Shown here in pieces: positions 41,871 to 54,476 of a DNA stretch of 64,000 bases; position 1 is the first letter of the stretch; each line of letters starts with the position of its first letter. The notes below the pieces were generated by a model. That model saw only the letters and a list, made by a program, of their open reading frames with translations, did no database searches and was not told where the DNA came from. The translations under genes and the position numbers were made by a program. This DNA is from Thermus thermophilus HB8 (GTDB lineage Bacteria; Deinococcota; Deinococci; Deinococcales; Thermaceae), in NCBI RefSeq assembly GCF_000091545.1, contig NC_006461.1, forward strand, positions 916,704 through 980,703, given 5' to 3'.

Positions 41871-44552
41871 TCAGGCTTCCTCTACCTTGGCCTGCAGCTG
41901 GTCCAGCGTCTCCCGTATCTTGTCCAAGGTGGCCCGGGGAATCCCCTCCTGGGAGCGGGCTCTAAGCTCTATCTGGAGCTCCATCTCCGCACCTTCCCTC
42001 TGCAAGGGCATTAAGACCCCGCGCAGGAAGTCGGAAAGCCTGTTCCAGGGGAGCCGGACCTTCACAGTGTATTCCTGCACCCGCTCTGGCCGAGCCTCTC
42101 CCCCCGAGGAATCGGGGGGCACTTCTTCCTCAGAAGAATCCGGCTTAGGCGCAACCCCTTCCGAGGAAGCCTCACCCTTCTTCTCCCCATCCACCACGGA
42201 TTCCCTCTCGGGAGGAAGGGCCTCCTTGCGGACGAGGAAGGCCTCCTCCCAGGCGATCCCGAGCACGGGCTCCTGGAAGTAGTAGCGCTCCCCTACCCGC
42301 AGTCCGAACGTCCCCTCCGCCACCCCCTTCCGCACCGCCTCCTCGAGGACCTCCCAACCCTTCAGGACCGGAAGGTGGGGGTAGCGAAGGAAGGCCTCGT
42401 ATACCTCTTGGAGGGGCTTCCCCGTCTCTCCCTGGGCCAGGGCCGAAAGCAGGTGCCGGGGGGCGATGCGCTCCAAGAGGAACTCCCGGGCCTTTAAGTA
42501 TTCGTAGACCCGCTTGGCCAGAGTGGAGGCCTCCCCCACGGTGGGGATGCCCATGTCGTAGGTCTCCGGCCCTTGGCGCCCGGGCTTCGTCAGGCGGCGG
42601 TAGGCCATGAAAAGCTTTTGGGTGAGCGCCCCATCGGCTTCCCGAAGGAGTTCGTCCAGGCGGTGGCGGTTCTCCGCGGAAAGCTGGCCGTAGAGGGTGC
42701 GGTCCTCGCGTATGGACCGCAAGGCCAGGTAGCGTCGCGCCGCGCGGTGGAGGTCCCCTAGGCTGTTGGGGTCGGGCGAGAGGAGGAAGAGGGTGTTCTT
42801 GTAGGTACGGAAGGTGGTGCCCGCCTTCTCCAGAAGCTCCTCGGCGAGACTCCCGGAGGGCTCCGAGAGAACAGCGAGCTTAAGCTCTTTGGTGTCGGGC
42901 ACGTCCTGCGGGGAATGGGGCTCGAGGTAGACCCTAAGCTCCCGCCCGGCGATCCTCTCAAGCCGCTCCCTTAGCGCCTGCCTGATCTGTTCGGGGTCAA
43001 CGGCGTTCTCGCGCTCCACCACGATGCGGTTGAGATTGGGCTGGCTGGAGAAGTAGTAAAGCCCGGAGGCCTCGTGCAGATACCAGAGGAGTTCCCGCAG
43101 GCGCCCTAGGGCATCGCCCACCAAGGGGGGCGGAACCTCAGGGCGCAGGGCGGCCAGCCGGAGCTGAGCGGGGCTCGCCCCCTTGCGCTCGCCGCCGCTG
43201 AAGGAGTAGAGGAAGATGGCCGTGGCGAGCCCGGAGGCCACCTGGAAGCGGACGTACTCTGAGCCCATCTCCCGGTCCAAGCGCTGGGCCTTGGCCTGCC
43301 CCTCTGGGTCGGCGATGTCGGCGGCGATCACGCTGTCAAACTCGTTGCCGATGTGCTTCACCAGCTCCCGCCGGATGCTCGGATTCGCCAGGTTGACGTG
43401 GGCCGAGTGGATCAGGGGGGCCGAATGCTCGCGGCCGTAGAGGTCGGCCACGATCTCCGCCAGGAAGCGGAGCACCCCCCGCGTCCGCTGGAAGGTGGAA
43501 AGGGTTCCCCACCGCTCGTAGAGCGCGTCTATGAGCTCGGGATGGAAAGGGTAGGCCCTCCGCATGCGCTCCCGGTAGGCAGGGTCGCGGGCCTCGTCGG
43601 GCACCTCGGTCCCCAGGCGGCGATAGAGCTCAAAGTAGCGTTCGGCCACCTTCCGGACCACCCCCTCGTCCCGAATCCCCTCAAAGAGGCGCGTGCGGAT
43701 GACGTCGTAGATCTCCCAGCCCTTAACGGGCTCGTAGATCGCTTCCAACCGCCCGGCGATCCGCTGAAGCTGGAGGAGGGCCCGCTCTCCTTCCTCGCCG
43801 TAGGGGGCGCTGGAGGGAATGGTCATGACCAAGGCCACCTGGGGCGCCACCTTGACCGCCTCGGTGAGCTCCTGGAAGAAGGCGAGCACCTGGGTCTGGT
43901 AGGCCCGCCCCCCCTCGAGGCTCCCCCCCTCCTTGTGCAAGGCCGTGGGGTCCACGGTGCGGGCCACGTACTCCGCCACCTCGTCCATCAGAATGAGGAC
44001 CGGGCCGCCCGCCGCCCGGAAGAGCTCGTATAGCCGCTCCTTCCCCGGGGCCTGGCGGGCCTTGTCGTGCTCCTCCAGGAGGCCGTAGTGCCCAAGCTGG
44101 AGGGCAAGCTCCCCCCAAGGGGTGCGGCCCTTCAGGGGGTCTGCGGCCGTGCCCACGAAGACGGCCACCTTGGCCTCCGGGATCCTCTCCACGCCCGCCT
44201 CCTCGAGGACCCGGGCGTAAAGCTCCGTCCCCCTCGCCTCCTCGCCCGAGCGGAAGAGGTGGTAGAGGGCCACGAGGCCGTGGGTCTTCCCCCCGCCGAA
44301 GGGAGTCTGGATCTGGACCACGGGCTCGCCCCCCTTCTCCCCGGAGAGGCGGCGCACCACCGCCCCGAGGAGCCGGACCATCCCCTTGGTGGGATAGGTC
44401 TTGCGGAAGAAAGTGAGAGGGTCGCGGTACTCCAAGGGCCCACGGCCCGCCAGCACATCGGCCAGATCGGCCGCAAAGGTGGACTCGTCAAACCTGCCCC
44501 GGCGGATGTCCTCGTGGGGCAGTGCCACTTCTCGCCACGCCGGAAGCGCCAT
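41871..44552 (-). CDS. DUF499 AAA+ ATPase
   Basis: An 893-residue ATPase of the DUF499 (COG1483) family, which in genomic islands accompanies DUF1156 methylases and helicases. Walker A is TPFGGGKTHGL (83-93), Walker B VLILMDEVAEYVAR (about 185), and DFAVNPxx-like later blocks include RGVLRFLAEIVADLYGREHS and HSAHVNLANPSIRRELVKHI. The last 170 residues hold an acidic, Ser-rich linker and a separate domain (VKVRLPWNRLSDFLRGVLMP). Its biochemical role is unknown; PglY/BrxC-like DNA-translocating or scaffolding action is a guess. The ATG at 44552 is chosen because AGGAGG is 10 nt upstream; the earlier GTG at 44624 would translate the tail of the HEPN relic. Confidence 0.8.
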   Translation of the reverse strand: MALPAWREVALPHEDIRRGRFDESTFAADLADVLAGRGPLEYRDPLTFFRKTYPTKGMVRLLGAVVRRLSGEKGGEPVVQIQTPFGGGKTHGLVALYHLFRSGEEARGTELYARVLEEAGVERIPEAKVAVFVGTAADPLKGRTPWGELALQLGHYGLLEEHDKARQAPGKERLYELFRAAGGPVLILMDEVAEYVARTVDPTALHKEGGSLEGGRAYQTQVLAFFQELTEAVKVAPQVALVMTIPSSAPYGEEGERALLQLQRIAGRLEAIYEPVKGWEIYDVIRTRLFEGIRDEGVVRKVAERYFELYRRLGTEVPDEARDPAYRERMRRAYPFHPELIDALYERWGTLSTFQRTRGVLRFLAEIVADLYGREHSAPLIHSAHVNLANPSIRRELVKHIGNEFDSVIAADIADPEGQAKAQRLDREMGSEYVRFQVASGLATAIFLYSFSGGERKGASPAQLRLAALRPEVPPPLVGDALGRLRELLWYLHEASGLYYFSSQPNLNRIVVERENAVDPEQIRQALRERLERIAGRELRVYLEPHSPQDVPDTKELKLAVLSEPSGSLAEELLEKAGTTFRTYKNTLFLLSPDPNSLGDLHRAARRYLALRSIREDRTLYGQLSAENRHRLDELLREADGALTQKLFMAYRRLTKPGRQGPETYDMGIPTVGEASTLAKRVYEYLKAREFLLERIAPRHLLSALAQGETGKPLQEVYEAFLRYPHLPVLKGWEVLEEAVRKGVAEGTFGLRVGERYYFQEPVLGIAWEEAFLVRKEALPPERESVVDGEKKGEASSEGVAPKPDSSEEEVPPDSSGGEARPERVQEYTVKVRLPWNRLSDFLRGVLMPLQREGAEMELQIELRARSQEGIPRATLDKIRETLDQLQAKVEEA

Positions 44553-44557
44553 TGGCC

Positions 44558-44707
44558 TCATTCCTCCTTTCTCCCGGTCTTTCTCACGCTTGGGACGCTC
44601 CCTCGCCCTTTCCTCGGCGAGCACCTTCTCGATCTGCGGGTGAAGTCCAACACCTCAAGGGCGGAGGCCTGCATGTCCTCCAGATAGTCCAGGAGGGTGC
44701 GCTTCAT
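44558..44707 (-). pseudogene. HEPN (DUF86) relic with internal deletion
   Basis: From ATG 44707 the frame reads MKRTLLDYLEDMQASALEVL and DFT, the normal start of a DUF86/HEPN protein, then leaves frame. In another register the following bases read QIEKVLAEERAR, the usual C-terminal end of such proteins. About 90 residues between, including the RxxxxH RNase motif, are missing. The ATG overlaps the frame in which the MNT gene would normally end. It was the RNase-like partner of the MNT protein. Confidence 0.65.
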
Positions 44708-44734
44708 ACCTCGGCGATCTCCTTGAGGACCCGC

Positions 44735-45031
44735 CTACCGATGTGGGTGGGGCTTTAGGGCGTTTGGCGTGACCAGTTCTACCTTTACGCCCAAAAGCTC
44801 GCTCAAGCGGCGCTCAAGCTCGACAAACTTGAGCAGCCCCGGAGGGGGGGAGAACTCCACCAGAAGGTCCAAATCGCTCTCGGGCGTGGCCCCTCCTCGG
44901 GCGTAAGAGCCGAAGACGGCGATCCGCTGCACACCGTATTGGGCCGCCAGCTCCGCCTTGTGTGCCTTCAAGATCCGGCGGATCTCCTCCAGCGTCTTCG
45001 GTGGCCCTTTCCCCTTGACCTTCGTTGTCAT
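44735..45031 (-). CDS. MNT-type minimal nucleotidyltransferase (antitoxin of an MNT/HEPN pair)
   Basis: A 98-residue protein with the nucleotidyltransferase signature FGSYARGGATPESDLDLLVE (GSxARG and DxD metal ligands). MNT antitoxins AMPylate HEPN toxins. The tail ends early (NALKPHPHR): a 4-bp tandem duplication GTGG GTGG at 44743-44750 shifts the frame; removing one copy restores HIGRRVLKEIAEV and a TGA overlapping the HEPN ATG. So the last 13 residues are altered. Good AGGAG site before ATG 45031. Confidence 0.8.
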   Translation of the reverse strand: MTTKVKGKGPPKTLEEIRRILKAHKAELAAQYGVQRIAVFGSYARGGATPESDLDLLVEFSPPPGLLKFVELERRLSELLGVKVELVTPNALKPHPHR

Positions 45032-45087
45032 GGCGACTCCTGTCTTCGCTCAGCCCATCTTAGCGGTTCCAAACCCGCGTCACCATC

Positions 45088-47832
45088 TCAGCCCTGCTCG
45101 GACTCAAAGAGGCCGCCCTGGCCGGGGGACCTGCCGCTCGTAGTGTCCCGCCAGCCGTAGAGGAGCCCCTGCAGGAGCTGTTTCTCCTTGTCCCCATCAG
45201 GGAGCACATCAACTACTGCCTGGGCCACCTTGCGCAAAGCGCCCTGGGGGAAGGGGCTTCCGCTTAGAAGCTTCTCCAGGCCCCGGCGGTCGCCCTTTTC
45301 CCAGAGGAGGACCGCCTTGTGGAGCACGTCCACCATGTTCTCGTGACGCTCCCGCTCCAAAAAGCCCCGGCCTCGCTCCTTGGGGCCCAGCACCCAGACG
45401 AGCCCCCCTTGCCTCTGGACGAAGCCTCGGCCGTCCCAGTACTCGGAAAGCTCTATGCCTACGCTCTGGGCGAGCTTCCTCGCCTCGTCAAACTTGACCC
45501 GGGCGTGGTTGTAGGCGAAGCGCCAGAGGACGTAGAAGCGGGCAGGGAGGTCCACCCCCCCAAGCTCGCCCTCCTCCAGGATCCGCTTCAAGGCGAACTC
45601 GCCCACCACCTTGCGCACGTACTCCAGAAGCTCGCCCACGGTCACCTCTTCGCCCGAGAGCTTCTCCACCCGGGCGTACTTCCCGAAGGCCTCCACGGCG
45701 GGGCCGATGGCGCTCATGAAGAAGTCCGCCCCCCGGATGCCCTCGTCCCAGAACTGGGCGAGCCTCTCCCGCACCCGCTCCTCAATCTCCCGCTGCACCT
45801 CGGGATAGAGGCCCACCTCGTCCGTGGTCCGCCTGCGGCAGACCATGTAGATGGAGGAAGCCAGCGCCGCCGAGTCTTGCGCCCTCAGGCGGGACTGCAT
45901 CTCGGTGTGGATGGGCCAGGAGGCGGTCATGTAGAGGCCGGCATTCAAGAGTGCCTGGATGATCGCCTCCCAGGCTTCGGTCGTCTTGTGGGCGAAGACG
46001 ATGACGGCGATCCCGTCGTCTTTGAGCACCCGGTGGATTTCACGGAAGGCTTGGGTGAGCCCCTCCTCAAAGCGCTTCTTGGCCGCCTCCATGCCGCCCG
46101 CCTTGCTGGCATCGGCCACGAGTTCCTCTGACTTGGGCGTGAGCGGCGTCGCGAACAGCTCTGGGTAGAGATCCCCTATGGTGCGCTTGAGCCAGAGGTA
46201 GAAGAAATCCGAGAGGTCCGCATAAGGCACACTGTCGTAGTAGGGCGGGTCGGTGAGGACGGCATCAAAGTGGGCGGAGGGGAAAGGGAGGGAGGTTGCA
46301 GAACCGTTATGGATGCTTGCTGCTTGATCACCCGAAAATGCTAGAGGCAGACAATAAAGCATGCGTTCCACCTGATCTAGGAAAGCACCGCTGTGGGCGA
46401 CTATTGGGGTATTTTCCGCGTAATCCCAAGTCATAGGAAGGGCTTGACGAGCAAACACATCCACAGGACATTCTGCATCCGGCTTCCAACGTGTTAAAGA
46501 GGTGGTAAACATCAAAGTGCGATCTAGAGCCAACCCCAAATACGTCCCCACCGCCCTGGCGAACTCCGGCTCCGCGCCTTCCCGGAGCATCTCGGCGTGC
46601 GCTCGGCGGACCCTCTCGGCAAAGGTGATCAGTGCCAGCTTCTGCCGGGGGTTGAAGAGATCGCCCCAGCGAGTGAGGCCGTATCGCTGCACGCGGAAGC
46701 CAAGCGTTTCTTTAGGAGGCAACGGCTCATCCGGCACCGGGTCCATCCCCCACTCGGCCCAAAGCTCCTGGCGCTTGGTCTCCAGCGCCTCCCGGGCGGC
46801 GCGGAAGGCCTCCAGGTCCCGCTCGGTGGCGAGGCGGTAGCGCTTGCCGGTGGTACCGGGTTTGTGGAGGACCACGGCCACCATCCGCTCGCCCGCCTTC
46901 CCCTCGCGGAAAAGCCTGCGGGTGGTGCTGTCGTTGATGGTGCCGCCGCAGAGGGGGCAGCGGACGTTGGCCCGGGAGACGGTGCCCTCCTCGGGGTCAA
47001 AGTCAATGGCGCCTCCCTCCACGATGGCGAAGTCCACCCGCTTGGCCTCGGGGTTGGGGATCATCTTGAGGGCCACCCGCCTATTCGCCTTCTTGGCGAG
47101 CCAGGTCTGGCGCATGAGGGGGATCTCGGTGCCGCAGGCGGGGTTCTGGCAGGGAAGGGTCCGGGCCCAGATGTAGCCCACCGGGATGGAGCCGTCCTCG
47201 TCCTTGGGATAAAAGCGCTCAAGCTCCTTGCGGGCCTCCTCCAGCACCCACTCGCCCCAGGCCCTCACCGCCTCCACGAGGGGGGACTTTTCCTCTTGGG
47301 AGGTGGAGAGGATGGCCTGTTGCCCTTCCTCCTTACCCCAACCGGGCGGCAAGGGGATAAAGGAGACGGAGCCCGGCCGCCCGAACTTCTGCGGGTACTC
47401 CAGCACCGCCTTATTGAGGAGCACGGCCACGGGGTTGTAATCCACGGCGTAGGTCTCGCAGCCGAGGCGCAGGGCCTCCAAGGGGATGGCCCCGCCCCCG
47501 GCAAAGGGGTCCAGCACCCTGGGGGGCCTGCCACCGTGGGCCTCGAGGATGAGCCTGCGGGCCTTCTCCAGGGCAGGGTTTTCCCCCTGGACGGCTTTCC
47601 AGGGGGCGAGGCTTTTCACCAGGCCGAGGAGCTCTTCCCTATGCCGGGGGTCGTCCGGGAGCAGGGCCGCCAGGGCCGTGGCCCTCGAGGCGGCCAGGGG
47701 CCTACGGGCCCACCAGATGTGGAGGGTGGAGATGTGGCCGTGGCGGATGTTCTTCTCGCGAACGGAGTGCTCGGACACTTCCCTCAAGGGGAAGTCCACC
47801 TCAATGAGCCGAGGAGCGTCGGGTTTAGCCAT
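45088..47832 (-). CDS. DUF1156 adenine-specific DNA methylase
   Basis: A 914-residue putative N6-adenine methyltransferase of the COG1743/DUF1156 family. The N-terminal DUF1156 signature IEVDFPLREVSEHSVREKNI and HISTLHIWWARRPLAASRA is intact; SAM motif I is VLDPFAGGGAIPLEALRLG (107-125), catalytic motif IV VLTDPPYYDSVPYADLSDFF (about 525), and a zinc-ribbon-like pair CQNPACGT and CPLCGG lies between. It is the modification arm expected to mark self DNA for the helicase-ATPase partners. Good AAGGAGG upstream of ATG 47832. A stretch coding about residues 437-511 is markedly richer in A+T than the rest. Confidence 0.85.
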   Translation of the reverse strand: MAKPDAPRLIEVDFPLREVSEHSVREKNIRHGHISTLHIWWARRPLAASRATALAALLPDDPRHREELLGLVKSLAPWKAVQGENPALEKARRLILEAHGGRPPRVLDPFAGGGAIPLEALRLGCETYAVDYNPVAVLLNKAVLEYPQKFGRPGSVSFIPLPPGWGKEEGQQAILSTSQEEKSPLVEAVRAWGEWVLEEARKELERFYPKDEDGSIPVGYIWARTLPCQNPACGTEIPLMRQTWLAKKANRRVALKMIPNPEAKRVDFAIVEGGAIDFDPEEGTVSRANVRCPLCGGTINDSTTRRLFREGKAGERMVAVVLHKPGTTGKRYRLATERDLEAFRAAREALETKRQELWAEWGMDPVPDEPLPPKETLGFRVQRYGLTRWGDLFNPRQKLALITFAERVRRAHAEMLREGAEPEFARAVGTYLGLALDRTLMFTTSLTRWKPDAECPVDVFARQALPMTWDYAENTPIVAHSGAFLDQVERMLYCLPLAFSGDQAASIHNGSATSLPFPSAHFDAVLTDPPYYDSVPYADLSDFFYLWLKRTIGDLYPELFATPLTPKSEELVADASKAGGMEAAKKRFEEGLTQAFREIHRVLKDDGIAVIVFAHKTTEAWEAIIQALLNAGLYMTASWPIHTEMQSRLRAQDSAALASSIYMVCRRRTTDEVGLYPEVQREIEERVRERLAQFWDEGIRGADFFMSAIGPAVEAFGKYARVEKLSGEEVTVGELLEYVRKVVGEFALKRILEEGELGGVDLPARFYVLWRFAYNHARVKFDEARKLAQSVGIELSEYWDGRGFVQRQGGLVWVLGPKERGRGFLERERHENMVDVLHKAVLLWEKGDRRGLEKLLSGSPFPQGALRKVAQAVVDVLPDGDKEKQLLQGLLYGWRDTTSGRSPGQGGLFESEQG

Positions 47833-47945
47833 TTTCCAAAGCCTCCTTCAGGAAACCCACCGGGCAGGGCAGGCCCGGAGGGGGCTGTGGTTCTAAGCGC
47901 CAAATCCTTCCCGTCCATGTTCGCACATCAGGCCAACGTTCAGGT

Positions 47946-48000
47946 GCACGCATTTACGTGCGGGCACGCAAAGATAAATGCGCGCTCGTATTTACGAGCG
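47946..48000. promoter_or_regulatory. Twin palindromes before the methylase gene
   Basis: GCACG-CATTTA-CGTGC (47946-47961) and the 18-bp palindrome CGCTCGTATTTACGAGCG (47983-48000) share the core ATTTACG and lie 37 nt apart between the AlbA_2 gene and the methylase gene, the second overlapping the AlbA_2 stop. They could be operators for a cargo-encoded regulator or an inter-gene terminator. Confidence 0.4.
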
Positions 48001-49363
48001 AAGCGCATACCACGTTCCCTTTCCGACACCATGGGGCGTCAGCTTCCCCTGCTCAACCATTCGTTTAAGCAGTCGAGTGGCCTGATAAGGTCCTATCCGG
48101 CAAAGCTCCGCCGCCTCCCGTCGTGTGATTCTCCCGTGGGCCCGCACGTACTCGAGAACCATCTGCTCCATTTGCTGGTGTTCAAAGCCCTTCAGGCGCA
48201 CGTAGGCCGCCTCTTCCCCCAGCCGGCGATACGTGGAGGCCGAGAGGTGATACGTCCGCCCTCGCCCCGTGCCTCGCGCCTCGATCAAGCCCGTTTCCAC
48301 TAGGCGCTCTAGCACAGCGCGGGCTGTAGCCTCCGTCTTCTGGATAAGCCTCGCGGCTTCTTTCGTGGTTAACTGTCGCTCCTGCCAAAGGCCGTTGAGA
48401 ACCAGCAACTCGTCAAGTCTTAAGGGACGGCGTGCTTGGCCTTCCTCCACGATGAGGCGCACGAAGTTGAGGTTGGCCTCTCCCCCGGGAAGCACGAGCA
48501 CAACGCTCTCGGGTGTGCTCTGCTCGTAGGAGGGGGCCGGACGCCCGTTGCGGAGCTGCTCCTCAAAGATGATGTCGATCCCCCGGCCAGTCCGTTCCAC
48601 AACCCCAGCCCGCTTGAAGGCATCGGCCAGCAGAGGGTTGCGTGGCCGCGGCGGAGCGACGAGCAGGTTGCCCAAGTGAATCCCCTCCGGGAAGCCGCCG
48701 GGGTTCGAGATCTCGATGCGGTCCTCATGCCACTGAACGTGCACCGCGCCCAAACGGGTGTAATCGCGGTGAATCAAAGCGTTGGCAAGCCCCTCGCGGA
48801 ACGCTCGCTCGGAATAGTTCGGCACACCAATCCTCATGAGCCCAAAGGATACCTCCTCTTCATGATTCCATGCTCGGAAGCGGGTTAGAAGCTCCTCCAT
48901 GGTCCGCAAGAGTGGCCAGCGGAAGAAATCGTTGACTTCCACACGCGTTCCCCTAAGCACCTGGAAGGCCACCTCGTGGGTCGGGATGAACCGCTGCAGG
49001 GCTTCCTCCTTGCCGAAGAGCAAGAGACCCAACACACGAACCGCCCTTACCTCGTGATTGGCCTCCACGGCACCGAGGGCCTTGGCCAGCTCTACATCAG
49101 GCAAGTCCAGAAGGCTTTTGTCACCTTGGCCGCGGCTTTCCCGGATGAAACGCCGGAAGCGCTCAAACTCCAAGGGGTCCAGATCGCTCCAGGAAGCCCC
49201 CTGAACCGGTAGCGCTGAGTAATCCAGGGCTCCGCGATGGGCCAACGCCCCCTGCATCTCGTGGAAGTGGTAGGGCAAGCATTCCGGCCTTCCCGTGCCC
49301 CCAATAGCCCGCCGTTTGTAGATGCCCTCGGCCGTCCCTACGGGCATTGTTGCCGGTGGCACC
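47992..49363 (-). pseudogene. AlbA_2/ATPase regulator (COG2865-like), C-terminal part, split by IS
   Basis: About 455 codons downstream of the insertion. It holds the end of the AlbA_2 domain (TMPVGTAEGIYKRRAIGGTG then RPECLPYHFHEMQ), a GHKL-type ATPase part (FREGLANALIHRDYTRLGAV, EDRIEISNPGGFPEGIH) and two C-terminal winged helices (LTTKEAARLIQKTEATARAV, ITRREAAELCRIGPYQATRL). Joined at the 8-bp target duplication with 50622-50949 it restores one frame, VLVIEVPPATMPVGTAEG. The intact protein would be about 560 residues. Its members are annotated as transcriptional regulators and recur in defence islands. Confidence 0.85.
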
Positions 49364-50621
49364 GGTCGTGTCAAGGACTCTGTGTAAGAGTCTGTGTACG
49401 GGGGGCATACCGCTCCTGAAGCATCTTCTCCAGCACCTCCTTCACCTCCGAGAACCCCTTTAGTTTCCGTTCTGCCCACCTCCCTTCCTGCCTCTCCGAC
49501 TCCAGGTAAAGAAGCTTGTACACCGCCTCTTCCTTAGGAAACTTGTGGTCCCGCACCTTCGTCCCCCGCCGTAGCTCCCGGATAAACCGCTCCATCAGGT
49601 TGGTGCTCCGCAAGTACGGCCAAAGCACCTTGGGGTACCCGTAGAACCGCAGGAAGGCCCCCGAATCCTGTACCCAAAGCCCCACCACCCCCGGGTACCG
49701 CGAACCCCAGGCGGCCTTCACCTCCTCCAATGCCCCAAGAGCTTCTTCCCGGCTCTCCGCCCCGTACACCCGCCTCAGGTCCTCCGCCAGCAGGGCCCGG
49801 TCCCGGGAGCGCACCTGGGACAGGCTCCACCGCACCCCGTGCACCACGCACCGCTGCCATTCCGCCTGAGGGTAGACCCTGCGGATCGCTTCAGGAAGCC
49901 CGGGCAGCCCGTCGGTGACAAAGAGCAACACCCGCCGCAGGCCCCGCTGCCAAAGCTCCCCCAGGACCCCCTCCCATCCCAGGGCGCTCTCCGTGGGCAA
50001 AAGCCAGAACCCCAGGACCCGCCTCTCCCCATTAGGGGCGATGCCCAGGGCCACATACACGCTTTCCCGTACGATCCCTTCTCCTTCCCTGAAGACCTTT
50101 AGGGAAAGCCCGTCCAGGTAGACGAAGGCCATCTCCTCGGGCAAAGGCCGGGTGCGGAAGGCTCCTGCCGCCTCCAGGACCTCGTCCGTCAGGGCGCTCA
50201 GGGTCTCGTGGGAGTAGCGGTGGCCCAGGAGCAGGCTCAGTATCTCGGCCGCCTTGCGCTGACTGACCCCGGCGGCGTACAAGGCCACAGCTACTTCCCC
50301 CACGTCCACCAGGCGGCGGGCGTAGGGCTTAAGGAAAGCCGGGTAATACCGAGATTCCCGATCCCTAGGGACCTTCAGGTCCACCTGGCCGAAGGTGGTC
50401 TCCAGCTTGCGGGGGTAGTAGCCGTTCCTGCGGCCTCCGTGCACCTGCAAGAAGGCCGTCCGGTCCAGCTCCAGAACCGTCTGCAAAACCTCGGCCACCG
50501 TCTCCCGCACCGCTTCCCTCAGCAAGATCCGCAAGGTATCCTGGTCCACGGGGCACCTCCTCGTTCCAAGGTGTGCCCCCCTATTAAACACGGACCCTTA
50601 CACATAAATCCTTACACGACC
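49364..50621 (-). mobile_element. IS256-family insertion sequence, 1258 bp
   Basis: Complete element: imperfect 29-bp terminal inverted repeats (22 matches) beginning GGTCGTGT at both ends, one transposase gene, and an 8-bp target duplication (GTGGCACC at 49356-49363 and 50622-50629 on the plus strand). Excising it with one copy of the duplication restores the interrupted AlbA_2 gene in frame, so the insertion is recent. Confidence 0.92.
49371..50549 (-). CDS. IS256-family (mutator-type) transposase
   Basis: About 392 residues with a DDE core: Asp in FVYLDGLSLKVFREG, Asp in LLFVTDGLPGLPEAIRRVYP followed by the family signature QRCVVHGVRWSL, and Glu in STNLMERFIRELRRGTKVRD. I start it at GTG 50549 with CGAGGAGGTG before it; the upstream codons belong to the terminal repeat region. 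The stop codon lies inside the right inverted repeat. Confidence 0.92.
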   Translation of the reverse strand: MDQDTLRILLREAVRETVAEVLQTVLELDRTAFLQVHGGRRNGYYPRKLETTFGQVDLKVPRDRESRYYPAFLKPYARRLVDVGEVAVALYAAGVSQRKAAEILSLLLGHRYSHETLSALTDEVLEAAGAFRTRPLPEEMAFVYLDGLSLKVFREGEGIVRESVYVALGIAPNGERRVLGFWLLPTESALGWEGVLGELWQRGLRRVLLFVTDGLPGLPEAIRRVYPQAEWQRCVVHGVRWSLSQVRSRDRALLAEDLRRVYGAESREEALGALEEVKAAWGSRYPGVVGLWVQDSGAFLRFYGYPKVLWPYLRSTNLMERFIRELRRGTKVRDHKFPKEEAVYKLLYLESERQEGRWAERKLKGFSEVKEVLEKMLQERYAPRTQTLTQSP

Positions 50622-50949
50622 GTGGCACCTCGATCACGAGCACAGGCTTGCCTTCAAGCTCAACCACCCAAACGCGGCAACTGAGGGAAGGACGCGTCCG
50701 GTTTGCGATCAAAGCCTGAATGCGCAAGGGATCTATACCCCCGGCATCCCGGGGACGGGCACCCGTCACCCGGCCATCATCCTCAACGCCAATGAGGACG
50801 TAGCCCATCTCTTGTGTAGGGCGGTTGGCCATGCATACGACCGTTTCCACCAGATCGTTTTCGGAGAGTTGCCTTCTCTCTTCCCCTTTGAACTCAAGGG
50901 TCAAGGCTTCGCCCCGTGCGATTAGTTCTCGGACTAGCTCCGGAGTCAT
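50622..50949 (-). pseudogene. AlbA_2/ATPase regulator, N-terminal part, split by IS
   Basis: From ATG 50949 (AGGAGG upstream) the frame encodes MTPELVRELIARGEALTLEF, KGEERRQLSENDLVETVVCM and GYVLIGVEDDGRVTGARP, a typical AlbA_2 (Schlafen-like DNA-binding) domain, and is cut after VLVIEVP by the IS. In the present state it reads into the IS end (CKDLCVRVRV) and stops, giving about 110 residues. It starts 33 nt after the SNF2 gene, in the same operon. Confidence 0.85.
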
Positions 50950-50981
50950 TGGATCGGTTGCCCTCCTCTGGTGCCATTGGA

Positions 50982-54314
<3,333 letters not shown>

Positions 54315-54476
54315 TGTGCCCATCTCCCCTGAAGGGAAGTATATCCACCCTCGCCTCCAGATCCGGCCGCAAATGACCAAGGACTCAAAAACCCCACCCG
54401 ATCTGGCGGAAACCGAATGGAAATGCCAAGTTTCTAAAATAACCGCGCTTACGGCACCGGTTGCTAGGGTCAGGGT

